This document shows, in pieces, positions 16,582-25,433 of a stretch of DNA of 28,621 nucleotides. The stretch spans positions 1 to 28,621 of the forward strand of contig CAYPLH010000050.1 in NCBI GenBank assembly GCA_964411505.1. The letters run 5' to 3'. The notes beneath the pieces are model-generated. The model saw only the letters and a list, made by a program, of their open reading frames with translations. It was not told where the DNA came from and ran no database searches. The stretch is from CAYPLH01 sp964411505 (lineage in GTDB: Bacteria > Bacillota > Clostridia > CAYPLH01 > DUMO01). Made by a program: the position numbers and the translations under genes. Positions within the stretch are counted from its first letter, which is position 1. Each line of letters opens with the position of its first letter.

Positions 16582-18804
16582 TTAATACCCTACATAAATC
16601 TCCTTATCAATTATATAACACCCATTCCTAAACCTTTCCAACCCAAGCCTGTCCACATGTAGAATTGGTATAAACCAGAGATTGACTTCAACTCGTGCAC
16701 AGCAGTAAACAACTGTACTTTGCTTAGTGATATCAAAATCAGCATCCGATTGTTTTATATTTGCATGAATTAGTTGAGTTATATTATCCATTTGATTTTT
16801 TTCGCTTGTTATAGACTGTAAAAGTAAGAATATTCTTAAGTGATCAGAGTAGTTTATTTTAACCGTCTTAAGTGAGGGACTCAAATTAACAAATTCTCCC
16901 CTATAAAGTTCAAATATATCCTTACATGAATTCAAAAAACCTTTACCCAAAGAGTAAATTAACCGGTATCCCGGGTGAGGGTTTTTACTTACCGCAAACT
17001 GGTCTATACTGTCCACTGCAAATCTTAAAAACCAAACACTACCCCAAGTCTTAACTATATTGTCAATTTGTTTCCTACTACCGAAAAGAATATATTCAGC
17101 CTCACCTTTGTGGAAGTAGTGACCTCTTTCCACATCTGACGTAAAATATGTAAACCTGTCTAATATAAATTCTACAACAAATACTTTTTCAACTGCCGCA
17201 TTAAAAATTTGCTTAATCCCATCAAGAAATGCCATTATACCACCATTGTCCTCTTCCGCTTTTTCTTCATCTGAATTACTGTAAGCTTCCGGTTCGTACT
17301 GTTCTGTTTCATAGCTTTCTTGATTGATATTTTTATACAGCATGTCATCTGTCAAAAACCTTAAATAGCGACCTTCATTATTCCTTAATCTCTCAATAAG
17401 TTGGGTAAGTATTACGCCTTCGCCCTGATCTGCTGGTCTATCATCAAGATCATTCACAGGCTCATCCACCTGTATATAATCCATCCCATAAATCTCAAAG
17501 TCACTTAATTTTTCCGATATTGACGTGACAATTCGTGCAATAGCTATGTTCCTATATTCAATTTCTGCATTTAAATTACTACAGCAATTAACAGCGTTGT
17601 CATAGCTAAACTCCATATCTGACAAAGGCTCAAACTCCATTAATTCTGCTTCTTTTATGTACACTAGGTCGTAAAGACGACTAAGTTCGTTTTCTAATGC
17701 TACTATTTCCTCAACATTTTCAGAATAGCTTTGCTTCAACAAAGATGTTTTTGATTCTATTGTTTTGATTTGTACTTTTAATTCATCCAACTCATACTTC
17801 AACAGCTTATAGCTTTCTATCTCAGAGTTTAATGAATCTTTTTTCTCACTTACTTCATTGTACTCTGCTTCTAAATGTTCAAGCTCTAAAGATAGTTCGT
17901 TTTTCTCCGCTTCAAGCCCTTCAACAATAACTATAAGTTCATTTATTTGTTCCCTGTTAATCTTTATTTCATTATTGAGTTTTTCTGTTGAGGCTTTGAC
18001 ATTATCAAACTCTGAGTTGGTAGTTGTGTTAATTTCAATTAGAGGATCTTCTTCTTTTAGTTCCTCCACAAAATTTTTTGACTGCTCATTGGCATTATAA
18101 TATTCCTCTAGTGGTGCAACAATAGATTCGTTCAACGCTTGAACATCGTTCAACATCATAAGCCTCTGTTTAAGCGTCTGCAGGTTTATACCATCGTCAC
18201 CAAATTTAAACTCACTTAACTTATTATTTGTTTTACTTATTCCTTCTTGTAATATTTCGCGTTTTTCCCTAACGGATTTTTCCTTTTTTGAAAACTCCAG
18301 CTTTTTAAAAATACCCGAGGCCCTAAATTTATCAACTATACTCTCAGTTATAGTTACAGGCGCCTTATACTTCATATATTCAACAATCTGATCTTTTAAA
18401 ATTTCACTTTTATCCAGACCTGAAAAACCGCTTACATGCGTGTTTTCAAGTGCTTCGTCAAGGCTATAATTTATGTACTTGAACGAATCACCTGAGTTTA
18501 GATTAAGTTTCATAAATTTTATAAAAGTGTCCCTTTTATCTTGATTATCTAATGAAGTATCTACTGCGAACAGTCCATAGTCCCCCACAAGATCTTTATT
18601 GTAGCAAGCTATAACCGATCTTGCTGCCGATGCTATTGACAATTCCACTTTTCTTTGGGCAACAAACAACCTCGATATATCTACAAGTATACCTATCAAG
18701 ACAAGTAGAGATACCAGTATGAGAATCTGAAAAACAGTTACCGCCCCTTTGCTGCTTTTAAACAATAACAAGCCCGATCTTGCTTTAGAGGTTTGGTTCA
18801 ACAT
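16582..18804 (-). CDS. DUF5702-type membrane-anchored protein of a Tad-like cluster
   Basis: A 740-aa protein anchored by a hydrophobic helix at about 22-45. The N-terminus KG20-AVTVFQ resembles the pilin-like start of its neighbours but has Phe at the +5 position where pilins have Glu, so it may not be processed or assembled in the same way. Residues 46-70 (DISRLFVAQRKVELSIASAA) are typical of TadG/DUF5702 proteins. About 165-215 and 255-400 are strongly charged heptad-like sequence, predicted to form long coiled coils. The C-terminal third contains a compact domain with several aromatic residues and ends at YVGY. The role is not known; the context suggests a surface or pilus-assembly component. 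The ATG at 18804 has GGGGGG five bases upstream. Confidence 0.75.
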   Translation of the reverse strand: MLNQTSKARSGLLLFKSSKGAVTVFQILILVSLLVLIGILVDISRLFVAQRKVELSIASAARSVIACYNKDLVGDYGLFAVDTSLDNQDKRDTFIKFMKLNLNSGDSFKYINYSLDEALENTHVSGFSGLDKSEILKDQIVEYMKYKAPVTITESIVDKFRASGIFKKLEFSKKEKSVREKREILQEGISKTNNKLSEFKFGDDGINLQTLKQRLMMLNDVQALNESIVAPLEEYYNANEQSKNFVEELKEEDPLIEINTTTNSEFDNVKASTEKLNNEIKINREQINELIVIVEGLEAEKNELSLELEHLEAEYNEVSEKKDSLNSEIESYKLLKYELDELKVQIKTIESKTSLLKQSYSENVEEIVALENELSRLYDLVYIKEAELMEFEPLSDMEFSYDNAVNCCSNLNAEIEYRNIAIARIVTSISEKLSDFEIYGMDYIQVDEPVNDLDDRPADQGEGVILTQLIERLRNNEGRYLRFLTDDMLYKNINQESYETEQYEPEAYSNSDEEKAEEDNGGIMAFLDGIKQIFNAAVEKVFVVEFILDRFTYFTSDVERGHYFHKGEAEYILFGSRKQIDNIVKTWGSVWFLRFAVDSIDQFAVSKNPHPGYRLIYSLGKGFLNSCKDIFELYRGEFVNLSPSLKTVKINYSDHLRIFLLLQSITSEKNQMDNITQLIHANIKQSDADFDITKQSTVVYCCARVEVNLWFIPILHVDRLGLERFRNGCYIIDKEIYVGY

Positions 18805-18865
18805 CTTGTCCCCCCCTTTTTTAAGCTATAAACCATCATAACAAGCATACACCTCTCTTAGGATA

Positions 18866-19654
18866 TTATTTAAACCCCTGCAAAAGTTTTTCCTTAAGCT
18901 CATTTATCTTTGCTCCTAAGTTTATATTTTCATCAATTCTATTGAGGTATTCAACCGCAAGGTCAATATTCCTGATGTATTCTGCCGGTTCAGAAACTAT
19001 TGCCACACCTTTTGCTGTCATACTTACAGTGTCGCTTCCACTAAAAAGTTTTTTCAAAAAACCCAACGGTATTTGAATATCTTGAGTAATTTGAACCTCA
19101 AGTTTTCTATTTACAAAAGAATTTGTAAAATTAATCTCAAGTTTGGTTGATGTAGGTTTTAAAATGCCTTTTGAAATACTGTCTAAAACTAACTGTCGTA
19201 TACTGTTTATTTTCTTTTGCGAAATATTATCAGTTTTTGTCGTCTCGTGATCTGCGGTAAACTCTTCAATAACCTCACTATAGGACATATTACCATCGTG
19301 GAAAATCCTAGCATACAGAGGATCCTTTTCTGTTTCAAAATTTATTTTTCCAGATTCTATGTCTGCACGACTATCAACCCATGCTAAAGCTCCAAATTGT
19401 GCAGCTTTTGTTACAGTACTGTTAAGAAGAGCATAGTGAAATACTACTATGCATCCATATATAATGGCAAAAATAATAATTATAATGGTAGTAACAACTA
19501 TTGATGCTTCCACTGTAATACTACCTTTTTCAAGTGCATAACCTGATTTTTTTCTAATAACAAATCTTTTAGAGCTACCAAAAGACGCTATTGGTCTACA
19601 AGAGCCTGTTTTACCATTCACAAGTGCAACCCCCAGTTCAAAAGAGCATTTCAT
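18866..19654 (-). CDS. TadE-like pseudopilin
   Basis: A 262-aa protein with the TadE signature: KG44-SITVEAS, Glu at +5 after the predicted cleavage glycine, followed by a very hydrophobic helix (about 52-74). The rest is soluble and presumably extracellular, with no recognised domain. The 43-residue stretch before the cleavage site is longer than usual and the upstream sequence has only a weak GGATAAAGAG, so the true start may be downstream of the ATG at 19654. It is first in the cluster with the DUF5702 gene and the second TadE gene. No TadA ATPase, TadB/C platform or prepilin peptidase is in the window. Confidence 0.75.
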   Translation of the reverse strand: MKCSFELGVALVNGKTGSCRPIASFGSSKRFVIRKKSGYALEKGSITVEASIVVTTIIIIIFAIIYGCIVVFHYALLNSTVTKAAQFGALAWVDSRADIESGKINFETEKDPLYARIFHDGNMSYSEVIEEFTADHETTKTDNISQKKINSIRQLVLDSISKGILKPTSTKLEINFTNSFVNRKLEVQITQDIQIPLGFLKKLFSGSDTVSMTAKGVAIVSEPAEYIRNIDLAVEYLNRIDENINLGAKINELKEKLLQGFK

Positions 19655-19721
19655 ATTCTAAATACTCTTTATCCATTATTTTCTTATTTAATTTTACATT
19701 ATTATTGGTGATTTTGAAAGT

Positions 19722-19757
19722 GTTTTTCCAAAATTGTTACAATATTTTTGGAAAAAC
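19722..19757. promoter_or_regulatory. Long AT-rich hairpin between radical SAM and TadE genes
   Basis: GTTTTTCCAAAA (19722-19733) pairs perfectly with TTTTGGAAAAAC (19746-19757), and the loop contains the small palindrome ATTGT-T-ACAAT, which can extend the stem. It lies downstream of the radical SAM stop and upstream of the first TadE gene. It could end transcription of the former, but no clean T-tract follows. Confidence 0.45.
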
Positions 19758-19851
19758 TTATTATTAAACACGCGAGATTGAAATAATATCCCTATTTTGT
19801 TGATAATTGGGTAGAAAAGGGTTATTGCACACGACCCCTATATCTCTTTAG

Positions 19852-21609
19852 CTACCTCTCTACAGTAGCGGAAAGAACTACGATATGAAAGTCTGACAGA
19901 CCTGTGACCTTGTCCTTATTTGTGTGATCAAATAAAATAACATTAGGGCACCTTTGGGTGCTTAATATATCATAACTGAACATTTCAAAGTGTACATTTT
20001 TGAAAACTTGCTTTGGACTAAAACCCACTTGAGCCGGAAGATAAAAAGCAATATTATTTTCATCCTTTAAAAAGTCAAAACACCTCTGGTGAAAGCTCGA
20101 TTCTTGAATTCTTTTAAGATTTTTTGGCAAACTTCGGGTATTGTTAGTTCTCAAATAGTCAAACTTCATGAGTTCATTTAGTAACTCATAATGTGTCATA
20201 TCGACTTTTGTCTTTAGAAAAGCCAGCAAAATATCATATAAACTCTGTGAAGATGCTGGTTTGTCAAAATAACCTTCTATTCTGTAATACTTTGAAAACT
20301 CATAATAAAATTCAAAGGGATTTGAAAAAATCTTGCTGGTTATAAATTTTAGACTTTGTACAAACCTTCCACTATTATAATAGCGATCCAAAACCTCTTC
20401 AATATCATTAAGCTTTGTCAATTCATAAAAGCTGATAAAGTTATTGGATAGAATTTCATAAGGAGGGTAATCCCGATATATATAACCAAATTGCTCTTTA
20501 TTTTCTCTGATACCTGAGCCTTTAAGCAGTTTAAGAAAACCCAGCTGCAAATTGTGTGCACAAAGAAGGTAAGCATCATTAAAAGACTTCTGAAAAATTT
20601 TATATGTTTCCAAGGGTAATCCTGCAATAAGATCTACATGTATATGAATATTACCTGGTTTTTGTAGCCTTTTAATGTTGTTAAGAACCTTTTTGATATC
20701 AGTTTTCCTATTGACTGCCATAAGTGTATCTTCATTGGTTGACTGAATTCCTATTTCAAATTGAATCAGTCCCGCAGGAGCATCCTGCAAAATTGCGAAC
20801 ATTTCCTCATCAAAAAGATCTGCTGCAACTTCAAAGTGAAAGTTAATGTTATCATTTTGGTGTTCAATTATAAATTTAAAAATTTCTATTGCTCTTTTTT
20901 TATTACAGTTAAAAGTGCGGTCAACAAACTTTATTTGATGGACTCCATTTTTTATTAGTTTTAAAAGTTCTGACTTTACTCTCTCCAAGCTGAAGTACCT
21001 TACACCCTCACAGGTAGACGATAAGCAATAAGAACAAGAAAAAGGGCAACCTCTTGACGACTCGAAATACACAATTCTGTTTTCCATGTTCTCCAGCATT
21101 TCTTTAATATATGGTGATGGAATACTGTCTGGCAAACGTTCTAGTTTACAGCAGTTGCTCACTGATTTATCTTCATCTTTATAGGTTAACCCTGAAATAG
21201 TTTTCATGATGGTATTATTGTTTTGGTTGATTGCAGTTAGAAGCTGCTTAAACGCAGTTTCTCCTTCACCCGAAATTATATAATCTATGTATGAATACTT
21301 CTTAATGATTTCTTTTGCATCATATGACACTTCTGGACCACCAAGAATGATTTTCGCACATGGCTTCACCTTTTTTATATCAGATGCAAGCTTTAACACA
21401 TATTCAATATTCCAGATATAACATGAAAAAGCATAAACATCAGCATGATCAAAAAGCAGAGTTGAAAGAATATTGTTGATTTTTTCATTTATGGTGAATT
21501 CTCTTACCTTAACTTCACCACACTCATTTCCACATGTCACTTTCAAGTACCAAGGAGCCAATGATAAATGTATAAATTTTGAATTTAAAGCAGTTATTAT
21601 TGTTTTCAT
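19852..21609 (-). CDS. B12-binding-domain radical SAM protein (DUF4080-type C-terminus)
   Basis: A 585-aa cytoplasmic enzyme. The N-terminal third (about 1-150) has the Rossmann layout of a cobalamin-binding domain (ILGGPEVSYD and ISGEGETAF are typical), but the base-off ligand motif DxHxxG is not evident, as in many of this class. The radical SAM barrel begins at about 180 with C188-x3-C192-x2-C195 and contains the GxIQS (EIGIQSTNEDTL) element. The C-terminal part (about 370-585) matches the DUF4080 type. The family is common in clostridia and its reaction is unknown. AAAGGA lies seven bases before the ATG at 21609. It is probably a single-gene unit between dacF and the TadE cluster. Confidence 0.85.
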   Translation of the reverse strand: MKTIITALNSKFIHLSLAPWYLKVTCGNECGEVKVREFTINEKINNILSTLLFDHADVYAFSCYIWNIEYVLKLASDIKKVKPCAKIILGGPEVSYDAKEIIKKYSYIDYIISGEGETAFKQLLTAINQNNNTIMKTISGLTYKDEDKSVSNCCKLERLPDSIPSPYIKEMLENMENRIVYFESSRGCPFSCSYCLSSTCEGVRYFSLERVKSELLKLIKNGVHQIKFVDRTFNCNKKRAIEIFKFIIEHQNDNINFHFEVAADLFDEEMFAILQDAPAGLIQFEIGIQSTNEDTLMAVNRKTDIKKVLNNIKRLQKPGNIHIHVDLIAGLPLETYKIFQKSFNDAYLLCAHNLQLGFLKLLKGSGIRENKEQFGYIYRDYPPYEILSNNFISFYELTKLNDIEEVLDRYYNSGRFVQSLKFITSKIFSNPFEFYYEFSKYYRIEGYFDKPASSQSLYDILLAFLKTKVDMTHYELLNELMKFDYLRTNNTRSLPKNLKRIQESSFHQRCFDFLKDENNIAFYLPAQVGFSPKQVFKNVHFEMFSYDILSTQRCPNVILFDHTNKDKVTGLSDFHIVVLSATVER

Positions 21610-21737
21610 TTGTTATTCCTTTAATATATTTCTTTTACAATCTTCAATTAAATTTTTCTGTCACTGAATAATGATACACGACTTTTTAAAAAAGAACAAT
21701 AAACTTTACTTTGCAAGAAAATCTGATCTTTTAGGAC

Positions 21738-22925
21738 TTATCTTAACAAATTACACCACTCTAGAATTACATCTGATAAGTAGTGTATAAATAATTTCTT
21801 CTCTGCATTCCCTGCTGTTTTTAGCGAGGTTGAAGCTACGATTTTTCCGTTAAGATAAAAGGTAATTTTACCTACCTCTACATTTGAATATACAGGTGCT
21901 TCCAGTATATCTGGTAGTTCTATCTCTTTTTGTATAACAGCAGCCTCATCTTCTCTTAAAGGAAGTTCAATATCATCTATAGGTACAATTATAACATTTT
22001 TTCGTAATCCTTTTTTTACAGGTATCTCACTAATTATCTTTTCATTACTAAGCAAAGAGTAAAACTTATAATTCTTAAAGGTGTAATCCAGTATAGTTTT
22101 GCTACTTTGTGCCCTTTGAGTTCTGCTATCACAGTTTAAAACAACTGAAATGATTCGCCAGTTATCTTTTGTCGCAGAAGTAACAAGACATCTTCCAGCC
22201 AAGCCTGTATATCCAGTTTTCACTCCATCTGCACCTTCATAAATAGAGAGCATTTCATTCGTGTTATAAAGATTTCTTCCTTTTATACCTATTGAGTGTG
22301 TAGACACTATCTCCGAAAAAACGGGGTTTTCAAGAGCGTATCTAGTGATTATTGCTAAATCATATGCCGTTGAGTAATGCCCTTCCATATCAAGCCCATG
22401 GGGCGATTTAAATTGTGAATTATTAGCACCGATTTCCTTTGCCTTTTTATTCATCATGACAAGAAAATTTTCTACAGTCCCGCCTATATGTTCAGCAACT
22501 GCAATAGCAGCATCATTCCCAGACTTCACCATCATGCCATACATAAGGTCATTTAGTGATATTTTTTCTCCCATTTGCAAATTTATTTGCGATCCCCAAA
22601 TGGATGCAGCCCTTTTACTAACTGTGACTATATCGTCGAGGTTACCGTTTTCCAAAGCAACTATGGCCGTCATAATTTTTGTTGTACTCGCAATTGGTCT
22701 TTTAGAGTAGGCATTTTTTTCATAGAGGATTCTTCCAGTTACAGTGTCCATCACAATTGCAGCTCTTGCTCCTATATCAGGTGTTTTCCCTTGTATTGTA
22801 TTTGAAATATCTTCGATTACACCAACAAACGGTTCCTCATCAAATTCATCAGCCCTTGCAGAAGGTTTTACAATAAAACACACTATTAAAAAAAAACAAA
22901 TGCAAAGATGAAGTCTTTTTTTCAA
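21738..22925 (-). CDS. dacF: D-alanyl-D-alanine carboxypeptidase (DacF-like penicillin-binding protein)
   Basis: A 395-aa exported serine peptidase that trims the terminal D-alanine from peptidoglycan stem peptides. The signal peptide covers about 1-25 (ends SARA). All three S11 motifs are present: S80-T-T-K83 with the nucleophile, S135-G-N137 and K236-T-G238. The C-terminal 100 residues form the beta-rich PBP5_C-type domain. The start is a TTG at 22925 with AGGTGG seven bases upstream. In spore formers DacF acts in the forespore, and here it is encoded divergently from a spore protein gene, which fits such a role. The exact paralogue name is uncertain, and no sigma-F promoter was clear. Confidence 0.9.
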   Translation of the reverse strand: MKKRLHLCICFFLIVCFIVKPSARADEFDEEPFVGVIEDISNTIQGKTPDIGARAAIVMDTVTGRILYEKNAYSKRPIASTTKIMTAIVALENGNLDDIVTVSKRAASIWGSQINLQMGEKISLNDLMYGMMVKSGNDAAIAVAEHIGGTVENFLVMMNKKAKEIGANNSQFKSPHGLDMEGHYSTAYDLAIITRYALENPVFSEIVSTHSIGIKGRNLYNTNEMLSIYEGADGVKTGYTGLAGRCLVTSATKDNWRIISVVLNCDSRTQRAQSSKTILDYTFKNYKFYSLLSNEKIISEIPVKKGLRKNVIIVPIDDIELPLREDEAAVIQKEIELPDILEAPVYSNVEVGKITFYLNGKIVASTSLKTAGNAEKKLFIHYLSDVILEWCNLLR

Positions 22926-23206
22926 ATTAATCCCACCTAACTTGATAGTTCGGAAAAAATCACAAGTGATATATTTATATGATGCTGGAGAAAGTAATAT
23001 TATGATTAAATTCGAGAAAGTCGCTTTACAAATTTCAGAAGGAGCAATGATTTTAACAAGGAATGATGTTCAAAAAAGTAGTTACATGGCTTTATGCTAC
23101 AATTAAATTTTTCACAAACTTGCTTTATATACCAAAAACCAAACCAAATCTTTCTACTAATAATTCATTATTAACTGCACAAAATACATATCGAGGAGGT
23201 GATATC

Positions 23207-23416
23207 ATGGCAAATAACAATAAAAACAAAACTCAGTTTGAACAAATGAAGTATGAGATAGCAAATGAAGTTGGTGTTAACCTCAAACAAGGGTACAATG
23301 GTGACATCTCAGCAAGAGATGCTGGTAAAATTGGCGGAAACATTGTTAAAAAGGTTTTTGAATCATATACCGGAAATGCGTACCCTGCAGAAAAAAAAGG
23401 CGATATGAGTAGGTAA
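23207..23416 (+). CDS. Small acid-soluble spore protein, alpha/beta type
   Basis: A 69-aa DNA-binding protein that coats and protects the chromosome in spores. The start at 23207 is fixed by CGAGGAGGTG at ideal spacing; the open frame extends further upstream but the extra residues are not part of the family. The core matches the family: KYEIANEVGV, containing the germination protease cleavage segment, then GYNGDISARDAGKIGGNIVKK, the DNA-binding helix pair. It proves that the organism is an endospore former. It is expressed alone, with a terminator 14 bases after the stop. A sigma-G promoter could not be placed with confidence in the 280-base gap to dacF. Confidence 0.95.
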   Translation: MANNNKNKTQFEQMKYEIANEVGVNLKQGYNGDISARDAGKIGGNIVKKVFESYTGNAYPAEKKGDMSR

Positions 23417-23429
23417 TAAGATAATTTAT

Positions 23430-23463
23430 AAAACAGCAGGGAATTTTATTTCCTGCTGTTTTA
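23430..23463 (+). terminator. Intrinsic terminator of the SASP gene
   Basis: AAAACAGCAGG and CCTGCTGTTTT form an 11-bp stem (23430-23440 with 23452-23462), extended by one internal G-T or mismatched pair, with the T-run within and after the 3' arm. Confidence 0.85.
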
Positions 23464-23574
23464 CTATGTGTGAAAACTGATATTCTCTTGTTTAACCTAT
23501 TGATGGGTGGATCTTATTAGCTTTAAAACCTTTGTTTTTATTAGATTGTGCCTAACAATAATGAGGTGAAATAA

Positions 23575-24252
23575 ATGTTAGTAATATTTGTACGTACTAT
23601 CATTCTATACTTACTGGTTATATTTGTAATGAGGGTTATGGGAAAACGTCAAGCAGGGGAACTTCAACCTTTTGAACTTGCTGCAGCCATCATGATATCA
23701 GAGCTTGCCTCCATACCAATGCAAAATACAGGTATACCTTTATTTAATGGCGTTATCCCAATCATAACAATTGTTTTTGGACAGGTTCTTCTCTCATTTA
23801 TTTGCCTTAAAAGCAATAAAGTAAGAAATATAGTATATGGCAAGCCAACTATTCTGATTGAAAACGGTAATATTTTGGAAAGAAATTTAAAACATGAAAT
23901 GTATACATTAAGTGATCTCATGGAAGGGCTCAGAATGAACAATGTATCAAACATAGCTGATGTTGAGTTTGCTATTCTTGAAACTACAGGTCAATTAAGT
24001 ATAGTTCTGAAATCTCAGAAAAGACCTGTTAACCCTGAGGATTTAAAGGTTCCTACCAAGTATGAAGGAATATCTTTAACACTTGTTATCGACGGAGAGG
24101 TCGTGAATGAAAACCTTGAAAAAGCAAATCTTACAGAGGAGTGGCTTAAAACAAGACTAAGAAAACTTGGTGTCGAGAGTGCAAAAGATGTATTATTTGC
24201 CAGTCTGGATTCTGAAGGTAAACTCTATTACCAGACAAAGGGCAATAGATAA
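23575..24252 (+). CDS. YetF/DUF421 membrane protein
   Basis: A 225-aa protein with about three transmembrane helices in the first 80 residues, including MGKRQAGELQPFELAAAIMISE, the family hallmark, followed by a soluble alpha/beta domain (about 90-225) with YGKPTILIENG and LMEGLRMNNV. DUF421 (YetF, YdfS, YrbG in Bacillus) proteins are widespread in spore formers and implicated in the spore envelope and germination. GAGGTGA lies upstream of the ATG at normal distance. It is followed 13 bases after its stop by a DUF4363 gene, whose Shine-Dalgarno overlaps the stop, a common clostridial pair. Confidence 0.92.
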   Translation: MLVIFVRTIILYLLVIFVMRVMGKRQAGELQPFELAAAIMISELASIPMQNTGIPLFNGVIPIITIVFGQVLLSFICLKSNKVRNIVYGKPTILIENGNILERNLKHEMYTLSDLMEGLRMNNVSNIADVEFAILETTGQLSIVLKSQKRPVNPEDLKVPTKYEGISLTLVIDGEVVNENLEKANLTEEWLKTRLRKLGVESAKDVLFASLDSEGKLYYQTKGNR

Positions 24253-24265
24253 GGAGGTGCTATGT

Positions 24266-24655
24266 ATGCACACATTCAAAGTAATAGTAACATTGTTTGT
24301 ATTACTGAGCATAATCTTTAGTCTTAGTATCTTCGCGAATTACACCCTTAACACAACATCAAAAGAACTGGTACAGGATCTACAGAAAATAGAAGCGTAT
24401 ACTATTGATTCCGACTGGGAAAATGCAGAAATTATAATAAATGAATTAAATGCTAAATGGTCAAATATCCAATGGACTTGGTCGCTTCTTATAGACCATT
24501 TTGAAGTAGACAACATTAATATTGCTCTTGCAAAAACCATACAAATGATAAAATTTAAAGACCAGTCATCTGCATTGCAAGAAATAGCTTCATTATTGCA
24601 ATGCATAAAACATGTGCCTGAAATGGGAAAGTTTAATATCCAGAATATCTTTTAA
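24266..24655 (+). CDS. DUF4363 family protein
   Basis: A 129-aa protein with one N-terminal membrane helix (about 5-25) and a helical, tetratricopeptide-like remainder (SKELVQDLQKIEAY, then DWENAEIIINELNAKWSNI). The start at 24266 follows AAGGAGG at eight bases; the frame is open further upstream, within yetF, but that start has no binding site. DUF4363 proteins are typically encoded next to DUF421 genes in clostridia, and the function is unknown. The stop codon overlaps that of the convergent GDT1 gene. Confidence 0.9.
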   Translation: MHTFKVIVTLFVLLSIIFSLSIFANYTLNTTSKELVQDLQKIEAYTIDSDWENAEIIINELNAKWSNIQWTWSLLIDHFEVDNINIALAKTIQMIKFKDQSSALQEIASLLQCIKHVPEMGKFNIQNIF

Positions 24656-25341
24656 TGTGCTTTAGTTTTTCTTTTGGATTTTTTTCTAAGCATCAATAAT
24701 AAAGTCAAAAGAGTTACTACAAGAATGAAAACAGAAGTTAAAATAACATTGTTTAAATTCATAAATTTTCTTACAGAGCTACAATAACCTACTATGCCAA
24801 ATGCAATGAAAACAACTCCGGAAATAAGCTGCATTGTTTTCTTATGCATTTTTTTGTTTATTATAGTACCAAAAAATACACCTAGCCCATTTGCTATAAG
24901 CATTCCTGTGGTAGTTCCCATAAGGACCAGAACAGGACTTGAAAATCCAGCTGCTAAGGATATAGCAGCTAGTTGTGTCTTATCTCCCATCTCTGCAATA
25001 AAAAACGCTGTAGCCACTGTAATCACAGGACCTAAAGATGATTTTTCATTGCATTTTTCCTCTTCTCCGTTTGTCCTAAAAGCCCAAATACCAAATGCAA
25101 TAAAAGAAAGTGCAGCTACTATTTGTACAGCATCAATATAAGTGGACAACATTTCCCTTAAGAAATGTCCTGCGGCTACAGCTAGCCCTTGATTAAGCAC
25201 AGTCCCTAACAAAACACCTAGCATAACCTTCCCAGGACCATATCGCGAGACAAAACACATTGACAAAAGCTGTGTTTTGTCTGCCATTTCAGCCAGTGCT
25301 ATAACTCCAGCAGAAATAAAAAAAGGCATTATTTTTTCCAA
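24652..25341 (-). CDS. GDT1/TMEM165 (UPF0016) family cation transporter
   Basis: A 229-aa membrane protein with six predicted helices in two homologous halves. Each half has the family motif E-x-G/A-D-K-T-Q: E18-M-A-D21-K-T-Q in the first and E117-M-G-D120-K-T-Q in the second, separated by a cytoplasmic charged loop (EEEKCNEKSS). Members export or exchange Mn2+ or Ca2+ with protons. The start is a TTG at 25341 with AGGGGAG eight bases upstream; an ATG four codons later is less well placed. The last codons overlap the stop of the convergent DUF4363 gene. No Mn riboswitch was seen upstream. Confidence 0.92.
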   Translation of the reverse strand: MEKIMPFFISAGVIALAEMADKTQLLSMCFVSRYGPGKVMLGVLLGTVLNQGLAVAAGHFLREMLSTYIDAVQIVAALSFIAFGIWAFRTNGEEEKCNEKSSLGPVITVATAFFIAEMGDKTQLAAISLAAGFSSPVLVLMGTTTGMLIANGLGVFFGTIINKKMHKKTMQLISGVVFIAFGIVGYCSSVRKFMNLNNVILTSVFILVVTLLTLLLMLRKKSKRKTKAH

Positions 25342-25346
25342 TAAAA

Positions 25347-25433
25347 CTACTCCCCTTCAAAAAGATGCAAGTATTCATCTAGCACTTCTATTGCAAAAAC
25401 AGTATTATCCTGCAAACTTCGAACCTCAGACAT
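25347..25433 (-). CDS. Possible 28-aa leader peptide upstream of the GDT1 gene
   Basis: A minus-strand frame starting ATG at 25433 and ending TAG at 25347-25349 encodes 28 residues, starting MSEVRSLQD and ending YLHLFEGE. Its last codons supply the GDT1 gene's ribosome binding site, so translation could be coupled. The ribosome binding site is weak (GAAGAG, four bases). The same frame stays open for about 32 further codons upstream without a start, to a TAA at 25530-25532, so it could also be the tail of a decayed gene. The composition (acidic, amphipathic) is protein-like. No homologue is known to me. Confidence 0.3.
   Translation of the reverse strand: MSEVRSLQDNTVFAIEVLDEYLHLFEGE

Noticed and set aside
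16368..16631. Plus-strand open frame of 87 codons rich in Pro, Phe and Thr
   Set aside because: It arises from the octamer repeat and the antisense of two well-supported minus-strand genes; it lacks a ribosome binding site.
23087..23102. Second copy of the 5974-6108 element near the SASP gene
   Set aside because: Only about 12 bases (CTTTATGCTACA) are shared and no inverted partner is present; chance is likely.
23047..23106. 19-codon open frame after GAAGGAG upstream of the SASP gene
   Set aside because: The spacing between the purine stretch and ATG is only about two bases and the frame has no protein-like features.
25330..25370. yybP-ykoY manganese riboswitch before the GDT1 gene
   Set aside because: The string AAGGGGAGTAG looks like its 5' motif, but it is at the ribosome binding site with no room for the aptamer before the start codon, and the rest of the consensus is missing upstream.
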